DNA of 64,000 nucleotides. It comes from Chloroflexota bacterium. GTDB lineage: Bacteria; Chloroflexota; Dormibacteria; Dormibacterales; Dormibacteraceae. Each line of letters opens with the position of its first letter. Position 1 is the first letter of the stretch. Position numbers and translations under genes: made by a program. Positions 34,522-43,688 of the stretch are shown here, one piece after another. Location of the stretch: the NCBI GenBank assembly GCA_005882135.1, contig VBDR01000039.1:1-64000 (forward strand), read 5' to 3'. The notes beneath the pieces were generated by a model. That model was not told the origin of the DNA. It saw only the letters and a program-made list of their open reading frames with translations, and ran no database searches.

Positions 34522-35259
34522 TCAAGGGCCGCCGCGGACGTAGACCGTCTGGCCGGACACGAAGCTCGCCTCGTCACTGCACAGAAACGCGATCACGTGT
34601 GCGATATCCTCCGGCTGCCCGATCCGCCCCAGCGGGATCTGTGACGCAGCGCCGATCTTGAACGCGTCGAAATCGACCCCCATGCGCTCGGCGGTGGCGC
34701 GGGTCATGCGCGTTTCGACGAATCCCGGCGCGACGGTGTTCACGTTGATGTTGAAGGGGCCGAGCTCGATCGCCAGCGTGCGGGCCATGCCCTGCAGGCC
34801 GGCCTTGGCCGCCGAGTAGTTGGCCTGGCCGCGGTTGCCCAGCGCCGACGTCGAAGAGAGGAAGACCATCTTGCCGTACTTCTGATCGACCATCGGCCTC
34901 TGCGCGGCGCGGGCGCACAGAAAGCTGCCCTTCAGGTGCGTGTCGATCACGGCGTCCCAATCTTCGTCCGTCATCTTGAAGAGCAGGTTGTCGCGGATGA
35001 TGCCCGCGGAGCAAACGAGCACGTCCAGCCGGCCGAGCTCGCCGACGGTGCGCGCGACCATGCCATTGACCTGCTCTCGGTCGGTGACATCGCAGGCGAT
35101 GGCAAGACCCTGGATCGGCCTGGCGACCAGCTGCGCTTCGTCGAGGTCCATGTCGGAGATGACCACCTTGGCCCCATCCCGCGCGAACCGCTCGGCGGTC
35201 GCCGCCCCGATGCCCCGGCCGCCGCCCGTGACGAGGACGACTTTGTCCTTGAAGGTCAT
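34522..35259 (-). CDS. fabG: Short-chain dehydrogenase, 3-oxoacyl-ACP reductase-like
   Basis: 245 aa classical SDR. Cofactor motif VTGGGRGIGAAT, then CSAGII (NAG-like), catalytic Ser in VFLSSTSA and Tyr-x3-Lys in YSAAKAG, plus VNTVAPGFVETRM and the FabG-type end FVSGQTVYVRGG. Probably reduces a 3-oxoacyl thioester or similar ketone with NADPH. The ATG overlaps the upstream gamma-glutamyltransferase stop as ATGA, so both come from one mRNA. The specific FabG role is inferred; the partner gene suggests a different substrate is possible. Confidence 0.88.
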   Translation of the reverse strand: MTFKDKVVLVTGGGRGIGAATAERFARDGAKVVISDMDLDEAQLVARPIQGLAIACDVTDREQVNGMVARTVGELGRLDVLVCSAGIIRDNLLFKMTDEDWDAVIDTHLKGSFLCARAAQRPMVDQKYGKMVFLSSTSALGNRGQANYSAAKAGLQGMARTLAIELGPFNINVNTVAPGFVETRMTRATAERMGVDFDAFKIGAASQIPLGRIGQPEDIAHVIAFLCSDEASFVSGQTVYVRGGP

Positions 35260-36848
35260 TTCGTCGCGGTGTCGAACGCGGCGCCGCCGTCCTTCCTCGG
35301 GTCGGATGCGCCGGACAGGAAGCCGTCAGGCTCGGCCACGATCACCTGTGGCCGGGCGAAGTACGAGTCGTAGTTCAGAGTGCGCCGGTTCACCGTGTAG
35401 CCGAGCCTCTCGAGGCCGTCGCATACAGGACGGGGAATCCGGGCTTCGGCCTGCACCACGTCGCCCTGGAAATCAACCCGGGGAGCGCTGACCGCCTCGA
35501 CCGGCGACATGTCATGGTCGAGCACGTTGACCAGCACCTGCAGGATCCCGGTCACGATCTTCGTCCCGCCGGGCGCGCCGATGCAAACGCGCAGCTTGCG
35601 CCCATCGAACACCATCGTCGGCGTCATCATGGTCACCCGGGTCTTGCCCGGAAGCACCGAGTTGGGCCTGCCGGGTCGCGGGTCGAAGCAGTTCATGTAG
35701 TCGTTGTAGCCAAAGCCCAGGCCGGGCGTGACCACCCCGCTTGCCGAGCCAAGAGTGTGCGATAGCGAGACCGCGTTGCCACCGTCGTCGACGACGCAGA
35801 CCTGCGTCGTGTCGGGGCGGTCATGAGCCCTGACGCCCGATGCGATCACCTCGCGTGCCTTGGCGGCGTACTGCTTGTCGGCCAGGGCGCCGGTCGGAAT
35901 CTCGACAAACCGTGGATCGGCGATGTGCAGGTCGCGGTCGGCCACCGCCCACGCCATGGCTTCGACCAGCAGTCGCGCCGCATCGGTGCTCGGCCAGCCG
36001 TGCGAACCGAGATCGAAGCCTTCCAGAAAGTTCAGCATCTGGAGCAGGGTCAGGCCGCCCGCCGGTGGCCCGGCCGCCGCCACCTCCAGCCCGCGATAGG
36101 TGCCGCGAATCGGTTCGGTCACGTTGACCTGGTAGCGCTGCAGGTCCTCTTTGGTTATGAATCCTCCGTTGGCATCGAAGTCGGCCGCGATCGCGTCCGC
36201 GATCGCCCCTCTGTAGAAGACGTCGGGCCCCTCGCTCGCCAGCCGCTCCAGGGTGCGCGCGAGGTCGGCCTGGACCATGATTTCGCCGATCGCGTACAGG
36301 CTGCCCTCGTGCGTGTAGATCGCCCGCGCCGCCGGCGTCGCCTGGATGCGCTGCAGGTTCGGCACCACGTCGGGGCCGTAGTCGGTCGTCCAGTAGCCGT
36401 GCACGAAGCCCGTGACCGCAAAGCCGTCCCGCGCGAGAGGGATCGCGGGCTCGATCGCCTCCTCCCACGAGATCGTGCCGAATCTCGTCAACGCATCGTG
36501 CATGCCGGCCACTGTGCCGGGCACCGCGACCGACTGATAGCCAACGTCATTGACCCATCCGTCGAGGACGTAGCCATAGCGGTCGGCGGCTTCGCGGATG
36601 AACAGGGACTCCCACTGGTCTTCGCGCGCCCGAGATCCGGCGGTGGCGTAAAACTCGAGCAGCGTCTCGCCGCCCTGTGGGTTGTGCACGAGCATGGCAC
36701 CGCAGCCGCCGAGTCCGCACATCTGCGGATCGATCACGCCCTGCACGAATGCGCACGTGACCGCGGCATCGACGGCGTTGCCGCCGCGCCGCATGACCTC
36801 GAGGCCAATCTCTGCCGCGAGCGGTTGCGGGCAGACGATGATGGCCAC
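35256..36848 (-). CDS. ggt: Gamma-glutamyltransferase family protein
   Basis: 530 aa. Large-subunit features: EIGLEVMRRGGNAVDAAV and GLGGCGAMLV. The autocleavage site lies at DTTQVCVVD with Thr347 as new N-terminal nucleophile, then GNAVSLSHTLGS; APGGTKIVTGILQVL sits near the small-subunit end. No signal peptide is present, unlike periplasmic GGTs, so it is probably cytoplasmic; cephalosporin-acylase-like relatives are also possible. It is the first gene of a pair with the SDR. Confidence 0.88.
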   Translation of the reverse strand: MAIIVCPQPLAAEIGLEVMRRGGNAVDAAVTCAFVQGVIDPQMCGLGGCGAMLVHNPQGGETLLEFYATAGSRAREDQWESLFIREAADRYGYVLDGWVNDVGYQSVAVPGTVAGMHDALTRFGTISWEEAIEPAIPLARDGFAVTGFVHGYWTTDYGPDVVPNLQRIQATPAARAIYTHEGSLYAIGEIMVQADLARTLERLASEGPDVFYRGAIADAIAADFDANGGFITKEDLQRYQVNVTEPIRGTYRGLEVAAAGPPAGGLTLLQMLNFLEGFDLGSHGWPSTDAARLLVEAMAWAVADRDLHIADPRFVEIPTGALADKQYAAKAREVIASGVRAHDRPDTTQVCVVDDGGNAVSLSHTLGSASGVVTPGLGFGYNDYMNCFDPRPGRPNSVLPGKTRVTMMTPTMVFDGRKLRVCIGAPGGTKIVTGILQVLVNVLDHDMSPVEAVSAPRVDFQGDVVQAEARIPRPVCDGLERLGYTVNRRTLNYDSYFARPQVIVAEPDGFLSGASDPRKDGGAAFDTATK

Positions 36849-37016
36849 GCACGTAAGTTAGCGAACGCCCCCACCCGGCGGCGGGCCATCCCCCTCCCGC
36901 GGCGGGTAGCCTTCCTCTCCCAGCCCGGTGGCGACGGCCGCGCGAGGCGCCGTTCAGAACGCACCCGTAACCGATGAATTTTGCCGTCCGTTCGTAAGCA
37001 TCGTGGGCGGAGGACG

Positions 37017-37751
37017 ATGAGGTGGCCGCCGGCACCGGTGCGCCGGCTGGCGGTGGGCCTCGCCGTCATCGCCGCCCTGTTCACTCCCAGCGCAGCGACG
37101 CTGTGGATCTGGAGCCCGGACGCAGGCGACGTCCAGCTGCGCGTAACCCAGCTCACACAGTCCTATGGGATTCCGCTTCTCAGCGAGCTAGAGGTGCCGC
37201 CCCTGCTCGCTGACGCCGTCGTGGCCACCGAAGACGAACGCTTCTACTCCCACCACGGGGTCGATTCGATCGGGCTTGCGCGCGCTCTTCTCTACGACGT
37301 GGTCAACGTCTGCCTGTGCCAGGGCGGGTCGACGATCACGCAGCAGCTGGTCAAAGACCTGTACCTCGGTGGTTCGGACCGCGGCTACGACAAGCTCGAG
37401 GACCTCGCCCTCGCGCTGAAGGTCGAGCGGGTGCTCACCAAGCGGCAGATCATGGCGGACTATTTGAGCGAGATCACGACGGGTCTCGGCCGCCGAGGCG
37501 TGACCGCCGCCGCATGCGCCTACTTTCGGGCGCCGCTGCAGGGGCTTTCGATCGGTCAGTACGCCCTGCTTGCCGGCGTCACGCAGGCGCCGTCGAACTA
37601 CGACCCGACGGTCAACCCCGAAGCTGCGCGGGAGAGGCGGTCGCAGGTGCTGGCGGCCATGCAGGCGGACGGATACGTCACCGCCGCGCAGGCGCAGGCC
37701 GCCAACGCGGAGCCGGTCCTGGACCGGGGGCTTGGGCGCCCGGGCTGCTAG
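37017..37751 (+). CDS. Monofunctional peptidoglycan glycosyltransferase (GT51)
   Basis: 244 aa. One membrane anchor (LAVGLAVIAALFTPSAATLW), then the GT51 domain: VATEDERFYSHHGVDSIGLARAL with the catalytic Glu, GGSTITQQLVKDLYL, KVERVLTKRQIMADYLSEI and YALLAGVTQAPSNYDPT. There is no transpeptidase domain. It polymerises lipid II outside the membrane. ATG 37017 follows GGAGG; a TTG at 36981 is also in frame. The active-site region is complete, so it is not a truncated class A PBP in its catalytic part. Confidence 0.9.
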   Translation: MRWPPAPVRRLAVGLAVIAALFTPSAATLWIWSPDAGDVQLRVTQLTQSYGIPLLSELEVPPLLADAVVATEDERFYSHHGVDSIGLARALLYDVVNVCLCQGGSTITQQLVKDLYLGGSDRGYDKLEDLALALKVERVLTKRQIMADYLSEITTGLGRRGVTAAACAYFRAPLQGLSIGQYALLAGVTQAPSNYDPTVNPEAARERRSQVLAAMQADGYVTAAQAQAANAEPVLDRGLGRPGC

Positions 37752-37787
37752 CCGGAGGGGCTGGGCCGGAGGGGCGCTAGCCCTATC

Positions 37788-37802
37788 CCCGGCTGCGCCG
37801 GG
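37788..37802. terminator. GC hairpin between convergent genes
   Basis: CCCGGC-TGC-GCCGGG stem between the GT51 and TolB-like genes, preceded by a GCCGGAGGGGC direct repeat (37751 and 37765). No T-run. Possibly a degenerate copy of the bipartite hairpin repeat. Confidence 0.35.
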
Positions 37803-37811
37803 AAGCATTTT

Positions 37812-38936
37812 CTAGCCCAGCCAGGCCAGGGGCGAGGTGGCGTCGAAGCCGTCGTTCGTCGTCACCTGGATCGCCTTGACCGGCGGCGCCGGCGGGGGCG
37901 GCGAGGGGCTCGGCAGCGGTCCGTTGTGCGGTCCGCCGGGCGTCGGACTCGGCGATGGGCTCGGCGCCGGCGGCGAGTAGGCAGCCTTCGGCAGCCACCA
38001 GAGCTGGAACTCTCCCGCCGCCACACCCGGCGCCAGGAACGCGATCCCGGAACCGTCCGGCGCCCAGGTCGGCTGCGCCACCAGCTGGTCGGACACAAGC
38101 GTCCTGCGCGCGCCCAGCGTCGAACCGTTCCACGACGCGATGGTCAAATACGAGACCTGCTTCTCGTAGGTGCAGATCATCGCGACCTGCGTCCCATCCG
38201 GCGACAGCGCGGGGGTGCGGCAATCCTCCGCGGCTGTGGTCAGCGCCCGCCCGGCCGAGGCCGCGCGGCTCGTGTACCAGAGCTGACTGATCAACTTGGT
38301 GTCGGGCCCGTAGGAGTACTTGGTGTACATGGCGCCGCCCTGCCTCACCGGCAACGGCTGCACGTCGCCGCCGGTGTAGTCGTTGGCGCTGGTCCAGAGC
38401 CTGCCCTGCCGCACCGTTCCGGCTAGCGGCATGGCCCAGATCGAGAGGACGACGTCATATCCGTATTTCGGCTGGTCGTACGCCATCCACAGCGTGGTGC
38501 CGTCGGCGCTCAGACGCGGATAAAAGGACCAGTGGTTGGCGCCGGTGTCCTTGTTGCGTGCGGGCGCGGCGTTGCTCGTCACCTGCCTGAGGACGGTGCC
38601 GAAGCGATTGATCACGTAAACGTCCGAATACGCACGGGTCTGCTTGACAGCGACGAGGTTGCTGCCGTCGGGGTAAAGCGACGGCTGCGTCCAACCGGCT
38701 TCCGGCGTCAGCTGGTGAAAGCGGCCGGCGCTCAGGCTGTACAGGGCGCCCGACTGGGCCAGGTAGAGCGTGCCCGGCAGCGTCAGCGCCTGCGCCCGCG
38801 GCGTCGCGGCAGTCGGTTTTTGCGCCGGCGCCGCAACCTTGGATTGCTTGGTGCCGAGATAGACGTAGGTCGTGGTGCCGCAGACCAGCATCACCACGGC
38901 GAGCCCGGCGCCAAGCAGGAAGCGCGAGATCATCAT
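37812..38936 (-). CDS. Membrane-anchored TolB-like beta-propeller protein
   Basis: 374 aa. An N-terminal hydrophobic segment (FLLGAGLAVVMLVCGTTTYVYL) anchors it outside. WD40-like/TolB repeats follow: HQLTPEAGWTQPSLYPDGSNLVAV, PRLSADGTTLWMAYD, PALSPDGTQVAMIC and QPTWAPDGSGIAFLAPG. A proline/serine-rich linker (PPAPSPSPSPTPGG type) precedes a short C-terminal tail. The ATG overlaps the LCP stop as ATGA, so it likely works at the cell envelope with that ligase. Function not known. Confidence 0.82.
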   Translation of the reverse strand: MMISRFLLGAGLAVVMLVCGTTTYVYLGTKQSKVAAPAQKPTAATPRAQALTLPGTLYLAQSGALYSLSAGRFHQLTPEAGWTQPSLYPDGSNLVAVKQTRAYSDVYVINRFGTVLRQVTSNAAPARNKDTGANHWSFYPRLSADGTTLWMAYDQPKYGYDVVLSIWAMPLAGTVRQGRLWTSANDYTGGDVQPLPVRQGGAMYTKYSYGPDTKLISQLWYTSRAASAGRALTTAAEDCRTPALSPDGTQVAMICTYEKQVSYLTIASWNGSTLGARRTLVSDQLVAQPTWAPDGSGIAFLAPGVAAGEFQLWWLPKAAYSPPAPSPSPSPTPGGPHNGPLPSPSPPPPAPPVKAIQVTTNDGFDATSPLAWLG

Positions 38937-39952
38937 GGGAAGTACTGGCGCACCAGGGGCAGGATCAGGTTCCAGTTTGGGTTGATGCTGCCGTCGGGCC
39001 CGTCGCCGTGGGTGTAGGGCGGCAGAAGCACGATCTGGCGGATCTGATCGGGATTGTCGAAGCTCGCCGCCAGCGGCAGCAGCTGCGCGACCTTCGACAG
39101 GCCGATGCTGGTCTTCAGCTCACCGCCGATGGCTGCCGAGATGGCCGGTAGGTCGGCAGGCGAGAGCTGCTTGGCCTTCTGGCGGATCGCCATCAACACC
39201 TGCTGCTGTCGCTGCGAGCGGCCGAAGTCGCTCTGCAGGTCGCCGTGCCGGGAGCGCACGTACTGCATGGCGTGGATCCCGTCCAGGTGTTGAGGGCCGG
39301 CGAGCACCGCGACGCGCTCATAGTCGTAGGGCCATCCGCTATAGATGTCGGCCGGGTAGTAGTCGTCCATCACCGGGTTGCTGGTGACGACGTCAATGCC
39401 GCCGATCGCGTCGATCAACTTGACGAGGCCGAGCAGCCCGACCCAGATGTAGTCGTCGATATGGACGCCGAAATCCTGCTGTACCGTGGCGATGGCGGCG
39501 CCGGGACCGCCGTACGAATAGGCGCCGTCGATCTTCGCAAAACCGCCGGTCGACAGGTGCACATAGAGGTCGCGCGGGATGGAGAGCATCGTGACCTCTT
39601 TCGTCGAGGGCACCACCCTGACCAGGATCATCGATTGCGTCAGGACATGGTCGGCGCTGAACTTCGAGTCGTCGTCGGAGCCGAGCAGCAGCACGGTGAA
39701 GGCGCCGGGCACGGAGCTCGGCGACGGCGAAGGTGAACGTGAGGTGAAGATCGAGGTTGGTGACGGGCTCGGCAGCTGGATCACCTGGCCCGTGGCCTCC
39801 AGCGCCGTTTGCGCGGCGGGGACGAAGTACGCCAAGCCGCCCGCCACCGACGACATTGCGATGGCAAGCAGGATGAGAAAGCTGGTGCGTAGTGGGCTAA
39901 GCCGCCGGCGTGATGCTCTGACGCGGTGCCCCGGTCGTAAGCCGAGAGGCAC
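38933..39952 (-). CDS. LytR-CpsA-Psr (LCP) family cell-wall ligase
   Basis: 339 aa. One N-terminal membrane segment (FLILLAIAMSSVAGGLAYFV), a Ser/Pro linker, then the LCP domain: VLLLGSDDDSKF, DHVLTQSMILVRVVPSTKEVTMLSIPRDLYV with the conserved Arg-Asp pair, IDAIGGIDV and LDGIHAMQYVRSRHGDLQSDFGRSQRQQQVL. LCP proteins transfer polymers from undecaprenyl phosphate carriers to peptidoglycan. GTG start; a TAGAAT box 8 nt upstream suggests a leaderless mRNA. Heads the operon with the TolB-like gene. Confidence 0.92.
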   Translation of the reverse strand: MPLGLRPGHRVRASRRRLSPLRTSFLILLAIAMSSVAGGLAYFVPAAQTALEATGQVIQLPSPSPTSIFTSRSPSPSPSSVPGAFTVLLLGSDDDSKFSADHVLTQSMILVRVVPSTKEVTMLSIPRDLYVHLSTGGFAKIDGAYSYGGPGAAIATVQQDFGVHIDDYIWVGLLGLVKLIDAIGGIDVVTSNPVMDDYYPADIYSGWPYDYERVAVLAGPQHLDGIHAMQYVRSRHGDLQSDFGRSQRQQQVLMAIRQKAKQLSPADLPAISAAIGGELKTSIGLSKVAQLLPLAASFDNPDQIRQIVLLPPYTHGDGPDGSINPNWNLILPLVRQYFP

Positions 39953-39960
39953 GGGGCTGC

Positions 39961-39966
39961 ATTCTA
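39961..39966 (-). promoter_or_regulatory. -10 element of the LCP operon
   Basis: TAGAAT on the minus strand, ending 8 nt before the GTG start. No ribosome site is seen between, so the message is probably leaderless. The -35 is not clear. Confidence 0.4.
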
Positions 39967-40025
39967 ACCTTTAGACCGGTATTGCTTTGTAAGCGACCTG
40001 TTAACGGTCTTGAAGGAACGCCTGC

Positions 40026-41672
40026 CTACCTCTGGATCGCGAGCTGGACAGCCTTGACCGCGAGCAGGATGATCGCCACCACGAGATAGGAGCTCAAGGC
40101 GTAGAGGGCGATCCTCCGGGACAGCGACGCGGGGGGTCGTTCGAGGAGGGCGAGCGCGGGCATCCTCCAGTTTTCGCGCTCCTCTCGCGAGATTTCCGGT
40201 TCAGCCGGCGCACCCCGGTCGCGAACCCAGCTCCATCCGCCCCCGAGCACGAGGATCACAGCGGCCAGCGATCCCAGCACGAAAAGGAGCGTTGTCACAT
40301 CGACGGAGGGGATCACGGTCGAGATCACGAGGATGAGTGAGAGGACGAGCATCGCGCTCACGATCACACCCGCGATCGCGTTCAGCCATGGCCTGTTGAC
40401 CCAGGGGCCGAGGACCGCGCGGTCGTTGCAGAGCAGCACGGCGAACACGGTCGCGCTCGGAAGCATGATCCCTGCCAGCGCCTGCACCGCAGTCGTGATC
40501 AGCCCCAGGGGCGCCTGCGGAATGAGCACGATGGCCGCCGCGAGCACGACCATGCCGGTGTAGGAGGCGTAGAAAAGCTTGGCCTCGCGCACGCCCCTGT
40601 GCAGTGAGTGCCTCAAACCGAACATGTCGCCAAACGCATAGGAGGTCGCGAGCGTCACAGCCGACGCGCCGACGATCGAGGCGTCGAACAGCAAGAGGGC
40701 AAAGATGGTGCCGGCCATCGGCGAGACGTGGCTCGCCAGGCCCTGCGCGATGTGAAGCCCGTCCTGGTAGTGGCCGAACTCCGAGCTCCCGGTGAAGGCG
40801 GATGCGGTGGCCATCATGATCGCGGCCGCGCCGATGACGACGACGAACGCGCCGATCACCGTGTCCGCCTTCTCGTACTCGAGCCAGCGCGGGGTGATCC
40901 GCTTGTCGATCACGTTGGACTGCTGGAAGAAGAGCTGCCAGGGTGCGACCGTCGTTCCCACCACGGCCACGATCAGCAGCGCAGAGTTTGACGTCAGGCC
41001 GCCCTCCACCCCGGGCACCAAGAACCCCTTGAGCGACGCACCGGGGTCGGGGTGGCTGAGCAATACCAGCGGCAGGACCAGCAAGCTCGCGAAGAGGAAC
41101 ACGAACATGGCCCGCTCCCAACGCCGAAAGTTGCCGCTCACGGTGATGCCGATCAGCAGGAGCGCTGCGATGGGCACGGCGATGAAGATGCTGAGGCCGA
41201 AGTACTGCCCAGCCAGGCTGATGCCCATGAACTCGGTGCTGATGGTCAGGAAGTTGAGCAAGAAGATGCCGCCGGCTGAGAACCAGCCCCAGAAGCGTCC
41301 GAAGCGCTCGCTGATGAGCCGGGCGTAGCCGACTCCTGTCACCGCGCCGAGGCGCACGACCATCTCCTGGTTGACGACCAACACGGGGATCAGAAGGAGT
41401 AGCGTCCACAAAAGCGAGAAGCCGAAGTCCTGGCCCGCCTGGGCGTAAGTGGAAACGCCGCCGGCGTCGTTGTCGCCGACCATGACGATGAGGCCTGGTC
41501 CGATGATCGCCGCCAGCGTGAGCAGGCGACGACGCCAGGTGCGACGAGGCGTGACATCGCTGACGCGGATGGTTCCGAACGCGCCGCGGATGTCGCCCTG
41601 GTGCAATTCGTCGAGCACCGCCGACGTTGGCTTCGTGCGCGAGTCCTTGCGGTTTGGCTCGCGCTCGGACAT
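40026..41672 (-). CDS. Divergent NRAMP-family divalent cation transporter
   Basis: 548 aa, about 11-12 membrane segments after a hydrophilic N-terminus. The first helix has GPGLIVMVGDNDAGGVSTYAQAG in place of the canonical DPGN, and the sixth has GTTVAPWQLFFQQSNV in place of the MPH motif, so the metal-coordinating Met is absent. Loss of that Met is a feature of NRAMP-related magnesium transporters, and the neighbouring MgtE_N-CBS protein points the same way; Mg2+ is therefore a better guess than Mn2+. Third gene of a three-gene operon; start ATG 7 nt after the upstream stop. Confidence 0.85.
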   Translation of the reverse strand: MSEREPNRKDSRTKPTSAVLDELHQGDIRGAFGTIRVSDVTPRRTWRRRLLTLAAIIGPGLIVMVGDNDAGGVSTYAQAGQDFGFSLLWTLLLLIPVLVVNQEMVVRLGAVTGVGYARLISERFGRFWGWFSAGGIFLLNFLTISTEFMGISLAGQYFGLSIFIAVPIAALLLIGITVSGNFRRWERAMFVFLFASLLVLPLVLLSHPDPGASLKGFLVPGVEGGLTSNSALLIVAVVGTTVAPWQLFFQQSNVIDKRITPRWLEYEKADTVIGAFVVVIGAAAIMMATASAFTGSSEFGHYQDGLHIAQGLASHVSPMAGTIFALLLFDASIVGASAVTLATSYAFGDMFGLRHSLHRGVREAKLFYASYTGMVVLAAAIVLIPQAPLGLITTAVQALAGIMLPSATVFAVLLCNDRAVLGPWVNRPWLNAIAGVIVSAMLVLSLILVISTVIPSVDVTTLLFVLGSLAAVILVLGGGWSWVRDRGAPAEPEISREERENWRMPALALLERPPASLSRRIALYALSSYLVVAIILLAVKAVQLAIQR

Positions 41673-41679
41673 CAGCGGT

Positions 41680-42984
41680 CTATACCCCGGTGCTCGCTTC
41701 GACCCGATTGCGCCAGTCCTCTGGGACCAAGGCTTCGATGACGTCGTCACAGGAGATCGCGCCGATCAGGTTGCCGGCGGCGTCGACTACCCCCAGGGCG
41801 ATGAGGTTGTAGTCGGCCATCATCAACGCGACGTCGGCGAAGTCGGCGTTGCCGTGGACCGAGACGATCGTCAGCTCGAGCTCCTCGACCCGATGCGTAC
41901 GATCCGTTCGAAGCAGCTCGACCACGCCGATACTTCCGATGTACAGGCCGTCGTGATCGGTGACGAACACGGTCGTCAGCAATTGGTGTGGAGCTTTGTC
42001 ATCCGTCCGCACGGCCTCGAGCGCCATCTCGACCGTGGATTCGCGGACGACCCAGACGTAGTCCGGGCTCATCATGCCGCCCGCCGTGGTCGGGTGGTAC
42101 TGAAGAAGCTTGCGCAGCTTGTACTGCTGGCTCGCCCCCATCATCTCGAAGATGGGCTTGCGGCGCTCTTGTGCGAGCTCGCTCAGCAGATCGGCCGCAT
42201 CGTCGGGCGCCATGCCCTCGAGGATTCGCGCGGCGTCTTCATTCGACTTCGACTTGAGGAACTCGACCTGGTGCTCGGTGTCGAGCTCTTCGAAGACGTC
42301 GGCGGTCAGCGCGGGGTCGCTCTCGACAGCCTCGATGATCTCCTGGCCTTCCTCGTGCGAGGCGTCCTCGACGATGTCGGCGATCTGTGCGGGATGAAGG
42401 CGGCGCAATCGCTGCAGCGGCATCAGCAGCTTGGCCGTAGGCACGTGGCCCACGAAGGGCTGGATGTCCTTCCAGTCGAGGATGGCGTGGCGGCGGAGGT
42501 CGGGTCGGCCGCGACGCGGGAGCAGGCGCCGCAGCATCGCCTGCGGGCTGCGGTCGATGCCGGCCAGGTACCAGCCCTCGTCGCCGGGGGCAAGGACCAG
42601 GTCGTGCGCCTGAACGATTCGGCCTTTGACCACGTCAACCAGGTGCCGGCCGAGCACGTCCGCTGCAAGCAGCACCTCGCCGGGCCGGCGCTGGAAAGCT
42701 TCGGTGCGGATGGTGTGCGTGTTCAGCCGGACACCACCCGGCTCGAGCGAGTCGATCAGGTCCTTGCCGATGAACACGTCCTGCGCTCCGACCCGGACCT
42801 TCAGCCCCGTCACGGGCGGGTAGGTGCCGTCGGCGAGCTTGACGATGAAGTCTTCGACCCGCCCGACCTCCGTTCCGGCTGGGTTGAGGACCGGGCTGCG
42901 CAGGAGCTGCGTGACCATCAGCCGCCGCTTGTCATGCAGGCGCGTCGATTGCTCCATATCGCCGTCCACACCTCGATCGCTCAT
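41680..42984 (-). CDS. Soluble PRC-barrel / MgtE_N / CBS protein
   Basis: 434 aa without membrane helices. The N-terminus has PRC-barrel-like segments (LLRSPVLNPAGTEVGRVEDFIVKL and VLGRHLVDVVKGRIVQAHDLVL). An MgtE_N superhelix follows: LRRLHPAQIADIVEDASHEEGQEIIEAV, ADVFEELDTEHQVEFL, RILEGMAPDDAADLL. Tandem CBS domains close it: YHPTTAGGMMSPDYVWV and VALMMADYNLIALGVVDAAGNLIGAISCDDVIEAL. It is MgtE minus its channel, probably a Mg2+ or nucleotide sensor for the NRAMP-like transporter. ATG 42984 is chosen, 4 nt after the upstream stop. Confidence 0.87.
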   Translation of the reverse strand: MSDRGVDGDMEQSTRLHDKRRLMVTQLLRSPVLNPAGTEVGRVEDFIVKLADGTYPPVTGLKVRVGAQDVFIGKDLIDSLEPGGVRLNTHTIRTEAFQRRPGEVLLAADVLGRHLVDVVKGRIVQAHDLVLAPGDEGWYLAGIDRSPQAMLRRLLPRRGRPDLRRHAILDWKDIQPFVGHVPTAKLLMPLQRLRRLHPAQIADIVEDASHEEGQEIIEAVESDPALTADVFEELDTEHQVEFLKSKSNEDAARILEGMAPDDAADLLSELAQERRKPIFEMMGASQQYKLRKLLQYHPTTAGGMMSPDYVWVVRESTVEMALEAVRTDDKAPHQLLTTVFVTDHDGLYIGSIGVVELLRTDRTHRVEELELTIVSVHGNADFADVALMMADYNLIALGVVDAAGNLIGAISCDDVIEALVPEDWRNRVEASTGV

Positions 42985-42988
42985 CGCT

Positions 42989-43627
42989 TCATGCCTTCCT
43001 CCCTGTGATCGACCCATTATCCCGCCGATGTTCGAGCGCCTCGTGAGCCTCGGGAACGATCCAGATGAGGAGTGCAAGGGCGGCGATGTACTGAATCCAC
43101 CACCAGCCGGTGAGCATGCTCACGGCCAGTCCTGCGAGGGTGACCGCGGCCAGGTAGGCGCAGCTGATCGTCTCGGCGATGTCCGCACGCAGAGAGGCGC
43201 TGCCGATGACCTGGTTGACCCGGCGCTTGGCTCGCGCAAGCAGCGGCATGGCCACGATGGCGACGGCGCTGACCGCAACGCCGGCGATCGAGTCCGACGG
43301 CGTGATGCGCAGGACGATGCCGGCGACGGAAGACAGCACGACGTAAGCGCACAGAAGCACGAGCAAGACCGCCGAGACCCGCGTCGTGGTGGCCTCGAGC
43401 CGTTCAACATCGCGGCTCGTCCCCGCCGACTCCGCCGACAACCGCACATAGAGCACGATCCCGCTCAGCAGCTCGATCACCGAGTCGGCCCCAAACGCGG
43501 TCAGCAGCACGCTGTGAGCCGCGATCCCAGCGCCCAGCGCGATCACCGCCTCGACGAGCATCCAGGCGATGGTTGCGACCTCGAGACGTACCCCGCGCCT
43601 CAACGCCGCGCCGCGCGTGATGTCCAT
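42989..43627 (-). CDS. CDF-like cation transporter, membrane domain only
   Basis: 212 aa with six hydrophobic segments. LLTAFGADSVIELLSGIVLYVRL corresponds to the helix-2 metal site of cation diffusion facilitators (Asp plus Glu), and SLRADIAETISCAYLA to the helix-5 site (Asp). The usual cytoplasmic C-terminal domain is absent. Probably exports or moves a divalent cation. First gene of the operon with the MgtE_N-CBS and NRAMP genes. Confidence 0.72.
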   Translation of the reverse strand: MDITRGAALRRGVRLEVATIAWMLVEAVIALGAGIAAHSVLLTAFGADSVIELLSGIVLYVRLSAESAGTSRDVERLEATTTRVSAVLLVLLCAYVVLSSVAGIVLRITPSDSIAGVAVSAVAIVAMPLLARAKRRVNQVIGSASLRADIAETISCAYLAAVTLAGLAVSMLTGWWWIQYIAALALLIWIVPEAHEALEHRRDNGSITGRKA

Positions 43628-43688
43628 GATCGAATTCTCGGGTAAGGAATCCCGCGTCCGGAGGCGCGGCCGGTACGATCGCCTGCGT

